This document shows, piece by piece, positions 14,356 through 17,858 of a stretch of 17,858 bases of DNA. The translations under genes and the position numbers were made by a program. Source of the stretch: Bacillota bacterium. Lineage in GTDB: Bacteria; Bacillota; Dehalobacteriia; UBA4068. Position 1 is the stretch's first letter. Every line of letters begins with the position of its first letter. Below the pieces are notes generated by a model. It searched no databases and was not told the DNA's origin. It saw only the letters and a program-made list of their open reading frames with translations. Where the stretch lies: positions 1 to 17,858 of the forward strand of contig JAFSIU010000141.1 of NCBI GenBank assembly GCA_017439615.1, in the 5' to 3' direction.

Positions 14356-16266
14356 TTATTTATTGCTCTTGGTGTCAACTTCTTCCTTGAGCATTTCGAC
14401 GAAGGCTTCATAGCTCATTGCGCCCTGATCACCCTGGCTGCGATGACGGACTGCCACCTCACCGTTTTCCATTTCCTTATTGCCGATTACGAGCATATAG
14501 GGAATCTTTTCGCCCTGAGCCTGACGAATCTTGTAGCCGATTTTTTCATTGCGGCAATCAAGCTCGGCGCGGAAACCGGCTTTATTCAGCTTGTCGGTGA
14601 TATCCTTAGCATAATCAAGCTGTGCATCGGTGATATTCATAACCTTGACCTGAACAGGAGCCAGCCATGCGGGGAAAGCACCGGCAAAATGCTCAGTGAG
14701 AATACCGATGAAGCGTTCGATAGAGCCGAATACAACGCGGTGGATCATAACAGGGCGATGCTTTTCGCCATCTGCACCGGTATATTCCAATTCAAAGCGC
14801 TCTGGCAGCTGGAAGTCGAGCTGAATGGTGCCGCACTGCCAGGTTCTGCCGAGGCAGTCATTGAGATGGAAGTCGATCTTGGGACCATAGAAGGCGCCGT
14901 CGCCTTCATTGATGATATATTCCTTGCCGAGTTCTTCCAAAGCTGCACGCAAGGCATTGGTTGCCATTTCCCAATCTTCCTCTGCACCCATATGATCTTC
15001 GGGCATAGTGGAAAGCTCAACATGATAGGTGAAGCCGAACAGGGAATAGACCTTGTCGATAAGCTGTGCAACGCCCTTGATCTCATCCTTGATCTGTTCC
15101 TTGGTCATAAAGATATGAGCATCATCCTGAGTGAAGCAGCGAACACGCATCAGACCGTGCAAAGCACCGGAAAGCTCATGGCGATGGACAAGACCAAGCT
15201 CGCCGACTCTAAAAGGCAGATCGCGATAGGAATGGAGTTCGGACTGATACACCAGTATACCGCCGGGGCAGTTCATAGGTTTGACGGCGAAATCGGTTTC
15301 GTCGATGACGGTGGTATACATATTGTTCTTATAATGTCCCCAGTGACCGGAGCGTTCCCACAAAGAACGGTTCAGCATCATGGGAGTGGAGATCTCGGAA
15401 TATCCTGCTTCTCTGTGGATCTGACGCCAGAAATCGATGAGGGTATTCTTGACGACCATACCTTTGGGAAGGAAGAACGGGAAGCCGGGGCCCTCGTCCA
15501 TCAAGAGGAAAAGACCCAATTCCTTGCCGAGCTTTCTGTGATCGCGTTTTTTGGCTTCTTCGAGCAGATTGAGATATTCTTCGAGCATAGTCTGCTTGGG
15601 GAAAGAGGTTGCATAAATGCGCTGAAGCATTTTGTTTTCGGCATTGCCTCTCCAATAAGCACCTGCAAGGCTCATAAGCTTGATAGCTTTGACCATGCCA
15701 GTGGAAGGGATGTGAGGACCTGCGCAAAGATCAACAAAATCGCCATCTTTATAAAGGCTGATCTCGGCATCCTCGGGCAAATCATTGATAAGCTCGACCT
15801 TATAAGGCTCATTCTTCTCTGTAAAGAGCTTGATGGCTTCTTCTCTGGAGATAACGTTCTTTTCAAAAGCGGCATTTGCGGCAACTATCTTTGCCATTTC
15901 AGCTTCGATAGCGGCAAAATCATCTTCGGTAAAGACATGCTCTGAATCGAAATCATAATAGAAGCCGTTGTTGATAGCGGGACCGATAGCCAGCTTGGTA
16001 CCGGGGAACAGCTTTTGCACAGCCTCGGCTAAGATATGCGAAGAGCTGTGATGGAACATTTCCTTGCCTTCTTCATCATTGAAAGTAAGGATCTTTAACT
16101 CCACATCACCATAGAGCGGTTCATTCAGATCCTTCTTTTCGCCGTTGACAAGAGCGCCGACTGCGGATTTGACAAGAGAATTGCTCAAAGAGGCAGCAAT
16201 CTCGCGGGCTGTGGTACCGTCATCAAAAGATTTTTTATCACCATTGGGGAAACTGATATTGAGCAT
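14356..16266 (-). CDS. thrS: threonyl-tRNA synthetase
   Basis: ThrRS charges tRNA-Thr and clears mischarged serine. I start at 16266 (636 aa), where GGGAGGTG (16271-16278) is well placed and MLNISFPNG opens the TGS domain; the frame from 16296 adds 10 unsupported residues. In order: TGS (1-60), the editing domain with His73, His77, Cys181 and His185 (HSSSHILA; DLCAGPH), the class II catalytic core (about 240-530) with zinc ligands Cys333 (MNCPGG), His384 (DDAHIF) and His509, motif 2 near FRVGELGLVHRHE (352-364), and the HGTP anticodon domain (about 538-630). All editing and zinc residues are present. The leader is only about 30 nt, so no T-box is possible. It is divergent from the CPBP gene. 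Confidence 0.97.
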   Translation of the reverse strand: MLNISFPNGDKKSFDDGTTAREIAASLSNSLVKSAVGALVNGEKKDLNEPLYGDVELKILTFNDEEGKEMFHHSSSHILAEAVQKLFPGTKLAIGPAINNGFYYDFDSEHVFTEDDFAAIEAEMAKIVAANAAFEKNVISREEAIKLFTEKNEPYKVELINDLPEDAEISLYKDGDFVDLCAGPHIPSTGMVKAIKLMSLAGAYWRGNAENKMLQRIYATSFPKQTMLEEYLNLLEEAKKRDHRKLGKELGLFLLMDEGPGFPFFLPKGMVVKNTLIDFWRQIHREAGYSEISTPMMLNRSLWERSGHWGHYKNNMYTTVIDETDFAVKPMNCPGGILVYQSELHSYRDLPFRVGELGLVHRHELSGALHGLMRVRCFTQDDAHIFMTKEQIKDEIKGVAQLIDKVYSLFGFTYHVELSTMPEDHMGAEEDWEMATNALRAALEELGKEYIINEGDGAFYGPKIDFHLNDCLGRTWQCGTIQLDFQLPERFELEYTGADGEKHRPVMIHRVVFGSIERFIGILTEHFAGAFPAWLAPVQVKVMNITDAQLDYAKDITDKLNKAGFRAELDCRNEKIGYKIRQAQGEKIPYMLVIGNKEMENGEVAVRHRSQGDQGAMSYEAFVEMLKEEVDTKSNK

Positions 16267-16303
16267 AAAGCACCTCCCAAAAAAATTACATTTCAATTAT
16301 ATT

Positions 16304-16332
16304 ATTATACGACTGCAAAGCATCTTTGTCAA
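16304..16332 (-). promoter_or_regulatory. consensus sigma-A promoter of thrS
   Basis: On the minus strand: perfect TTGACA (16327-16332), 17-nt spacer, perfect TATAAT (16304-16309). Inverted arms CAAAG-N3-CTTTG (16316-16328) overlap the -35, and CTGCAA-N14-TTGCAG (16313-16318, 16333-16338) flank it. Confidence 0.82.
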
Positions 16333-16339
16333 TTGCAGC

Positions 16340-16369
16340 TTGATTTACAAAGCCGTCCTATACTATAAT
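16340..16369 (+). promoter_or_regulatory. promoter of CPBP-SdpI operon
   Basis: TTGATT (16340-16345), 18-nt spacer, TATAAT (16364-16369). Its -35 is only 7 bp from the -35 of the divergent thrS promoter, so the two polymerases may interfere. Confidence 0.6.
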
Positions 16370-16398
16370 ATAACCAAATAATTCTCAGTGAGGAAATA

Positions 16399-17124
16399 AT
16401 GATGCATAAGCTCTATCAAAAAAGTGAGATCTGGTTTGCTGTCTTTTGGATCATCATTTATGTCATCGGAACAAGTCTCATGGATAATCTTTCCGAGAGC
16501 ATCGGCTTTGCAAAGATATTCTCTGCCCTTTTCCATATTCTGATCTCTTTATTGATAATTGGTTGGATCACCAAAAACAATTTGCAGCGTAAATACGGAC
16601 TTTGCAAAAGTGATCTTCCTGCAAAGAAGTTTTTGTTCTATATTCCTCTGCTCCTGATCGCCTCCTGCAATTTATGGTTTGGAATCAAATTCAATCTGTC
16701 TGTTTACGAAACAGCTGCATATATCATCAGTATGCTTTGTGTGGGTTTCCTTGAAGAAATCATTTTCCGCGGTTTTTTGTTCAAGGCTATGGCAAAAGAC
16801 GGTCTTAAAAGTGCAGTCATCGTTTCTTCCATAACCTTTGGCATCGGACATATCATAAACCTGGTCAATGGCAGCGGTGCGGAACTCATAGAAAATCTTT
16901 GTCAGGTTTGCTATGCCATTGCCTTCGGCTTCTTGTTTGTTATTATCTTTATGCGCAGCGGAAGTCTTTGGCCCTGCATCATCGCGCACAGCGTCATAAA
17001 TTCGCTGAGTGCTTTTGCGGCTGAACGCACATCAGCTGCTGCAACAATAGGAACTGCTTTGATGCTCACCGCTATGGCTGTTGCCTATTCCCTGTTCCTG
17101 CTGCGTTCAACAAGAAGTGCTTAA
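16399..17124 (+). CDS. CPBP-family intramembrane metalloprotease
   Basis: This 241-aa protein has six to eight membrane helices and the three conserved CPBP (CAAX protease and bacteriocin-processing, type II CAAX/Rce1-like) motifs: EEIIFRG (Glu119, Glu120, Arg124), FGIGH (Phe147, His151) and HSVIN (His197, Asn201). All catalytic residues are present, so it should be active. Bacterial members act in bacteriocin maturation, self-immunity or unknown membrane proteolysis; no prenylation signal is expected. The start is set by GTGAGGA (16388-16394) before adjacent ATGs at 16399 and 16402. It is followed 27 nt later by an SdpI-family gene in the same operon. Confidence 0.9.
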   Translation: MMHKLYQKSEIWFAVFWIIIYVIGTSLMDNLSESIGFAKIFSALFHILISLLIIGWITKNNLQRKYGLCKSDLPAKKFLFYIPLLLIASCNLWFGIKFNLSVYETAAYIISMLCVGFLEEIIFRGFLFKAMAKDGLKSAVIVSSITFGIGHIINLVNGSGAELIENLCQVCYAIAFGFLFVIIFMRSGSLWPCIIAHSVINSLSAFAAERTSAAATIGTALMLTAMAVAYSLFLLRSTRSA

Positions 17125-17151
17125 TATATTAATGTCAAAGGAGATGCTTAA

Positions 17152-17538
17152 ATGATAGGATTCTGGTTCTTTATTTTGTTTGCATGCCTGATAAGCCCCA
17201 TTATAATGATCATCGGAGGAAATGTTTTCATCAAAAAAGCACCACAAGACATTAACTTTGTCTATGGTTTCAGAACAAAACTGTCAATGAAAAATCCTGA
17301 CACATGGAAATTTGCACATGCATATTGCGGCAGACTGTGGCTTAAATTCGGCATCATGCTTCTGCCTGTTTCGATTCTGCCTTTGGTTTTTGTTTTTGGT
17401 CAAAGCTATGGACCTGTCAGCATTGTCGGCTGCATCATACTCGCGGTACAGATTCTGCCTTTGGTCATTTCGGTTTCCCTGACCAACAAAGCTCTTGCTG
17501 CCAACTTTGACGAAAACGGCAACAGAAGAACAAAATAA
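17152..17538 (+). CDS. SdpI-family membrane protein
   Basis: This 128-aa protein has about three membrane helices (3-24, 64-83, 88-110) and the SdpI/YhfL family signature YGFRTKLSMKNPDTW (38-52) followed by FAHAYCGRLW (54-63). The founding member, B. subtilis SdpI, protects cells from the toxin SdpC and signals to the repressor SdpR, but most homologues are uncharacterised and this one has only the SdpI C-terminal-type domain. It has a strong AAAGGAGAT site and is the second gene of the CPBP operon. No SdpC-like toxin or SdpR-like ArsR repressor is in the window. Confidence 0.85.
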   Translation: MIGFWFFILFACLISPIIMIIGGNVFIKKAPQDINFVYGFRTKLSMKNPDTWKFAHAYCGRLWLKFGIMLLPVSILPLVFVFGQSYGPVSIVGCIILAVQILPLVISVSLTNKALAANFDENGNRRTK

Positions 17539-17565
17539 GAACATAATAAACGCGATAAATAAAAG

Positions 17566-17581
17566 CTGCCCTTATGGGCAG
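17566..17581 (+). terminator. small hairpin after the SdpI-family gene
   Basis: CTGCCC-TTAT-GGGCAG forms a 6-bp GC-rich stem 28 nt after the stop, but the downstream run (TGTTCGTAAA) is weak in T. It is probably at most a partial terminator. Confidence 0.3.
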
Positions 17582-17610
17582 TGTTCGTAAAACAGTTACT
17601 ATTATAAAGC

Positions 17611-17648
17611 AAACCCCACATTAATAATTTGATGTGGGGTTTATTTGT
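17611..17648. terminator. intrinsic terminator of CPBP-SdpI operon
   Basis: A perfect 11-bp stem (17611-17621 and 17632-17642) with a 10-nt loop is followed by ATTTGTT. The A-run on the other side would let it work on the minus strand too. Confidence 0.75.
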
Positions 17649-17710
17649 TCAGGACTTTAGTTCTGTTTCTGCAGTTATTTTTACGGAAGAGTCAATTTTG
17701 TATTTGTTTT

Positions 17711-17774
17711 TGCAGGGGGCCAGGGGGGATTGCGAATCTCCCCCCTTAGGCCCCCTTGCAACCCCCTAACCCCC
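17711..17774. repeat. G-run/C-run inverted repeat with G-quadruplex potential
   Basis: The plus strand has G-runs at 17715-17719 (5) and 17723-17728 (6), then C-runs at 17740-17745 (6), 17751-17755 (5), 17762-17766 (5) and 17770-17774 (5). 17711-17730 pairs imperfectly with 17736-17760 to give a long hairpin with a loop around TGCGA. On the minus strand the four G-runs are separated by TTA, TTGCAA and CCTAA, which meets the pattern for a stable intramolecular quadruplex. Confidence 0.6.
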
Positions 17775-17858
17775 TTCAAACGCTTTTTGTCCGAGGCTGT
17801 TTTGGTTGCTTTCTTAAGCTACTCCTTTTCAAACCAATTAATTTCTACATTCGCAAAA

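Larger units (their letters stand above)
17539..17858. other. 320-base gene-free stretch at the right edge
   Basis: There is no credible coding frame with a ribosome binding site on either strand. It holds the two hairpins after the SdpI-family gene and the G/C-run element; 17775-17858 is ordinary AT-rich sequence in which I see nothing further. Confidence 0.7.

Noticed and set aside
14443..15945. Plus-strand frame of 500 codons opposite thrS
   Set aside because: It is long and open but antisense to an intact ThrRS, without promoter or ribosome binding site; a shadow.
16267..16398. T-box riboswitch upstream of thrS
   Set aside because: Only about 130 bases separate thrS from the divergent gene, and the consensus promoter lies 38 nt before the ATG.
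17566..17648. CRISPR-like or tandem repeat from the two hairpins at the end
   Set aside because: The two stems are unrelated in sequence and there is no regular spacing; they are terminator hairpins.

Overview
The window looks like a chromosomal housekeeping region of a Gram-positive-type anaerobe, most likely a Clostridia-like Bacillota (possibly a gut commensal). The grounds are the moderate-to-low GC, strong AGGAGG-type ribosome binding sites on nearly every gene, sigma-A-like promoters, the holA-rpsT and dtd-MBL-hisS-aspS neighbourhoods, S-layer homology domains and a bifunctional Rel. Negativicutes cannot be excluded. There are 17 protein genes, no rRNA or tRNA gene, no CRISPR array, no recognisable transposase and no phage gene.

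Layout. (1) 1-1173: the 3' part of an alpha/beta hydrolase gene that runs in from the left edge. (2) 5478-1205, minus strand: dtd, a metallo-beta-lactamase-fold hydrolase, hisS and aspS. hisS-aspS also has its own promoter just upstream of hisS. A 14-bp bidirectional terminator separates aspS from the first gene. (3) 5615-7426, plus strand: holA, rpsT and a lone acyl carrier protein, each behind its own promoter. (4) 7740-7492, minus strand: a small two-helix membrane protein, divergent from (5) 7905-9236, a secreted SLH-CAP protein. (6) 9431-13666, plus strand: an operon relA-proB-proA ending in a strong terminator. (7) 13667-13882: a hairpin-rich stretch that looks like an interspersed repeat remnant. 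(8) Minus strand: a DUF3784-like membrane protein (14200-13883) and thrS (16266-14356). (9) 16399-17538, plus strand: a CPBP-family membrane protease and an SdpI-family membrane protein in one operon, divergent from thrS. (10) 17539-17858: no gene, two hairpins, and a striking G/C-run element that can form a long hairpin and, on the minus strand, a G-quadruplex.

How the genes work together. Three aminoacyl-tRNA synthetases (Asp, His, Thr), the D-aminoacyl-tRNA deacylase and the (p)ppGpp enzyme Rel form a translation-quality and amino-acid-starvation theme. Rel is co-transcribed here with proline biosynthesis (proBA) rather than sitting beside dtd-hisS-aspS. Both synthetase transcripts (hisS-aspS and thrS) start from near-consensus promoters with leaders of about 30 nt, so neither can carry a T-box riboswitch, which is unusual for these genes in Bacillota.

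I do not see a clear undescribed multi-gene system. The best candidates for a second look are the CPBP-SdpI pair, the G-run element at the right end, the repeat remnant after proA, and inverted repeats at the hisS, thrS and relA promoters. Several database-style starts (hisS, dtd, acpP, proB, proA, thrS) have been moved to the internal ATG that carries a ribosome binding site.
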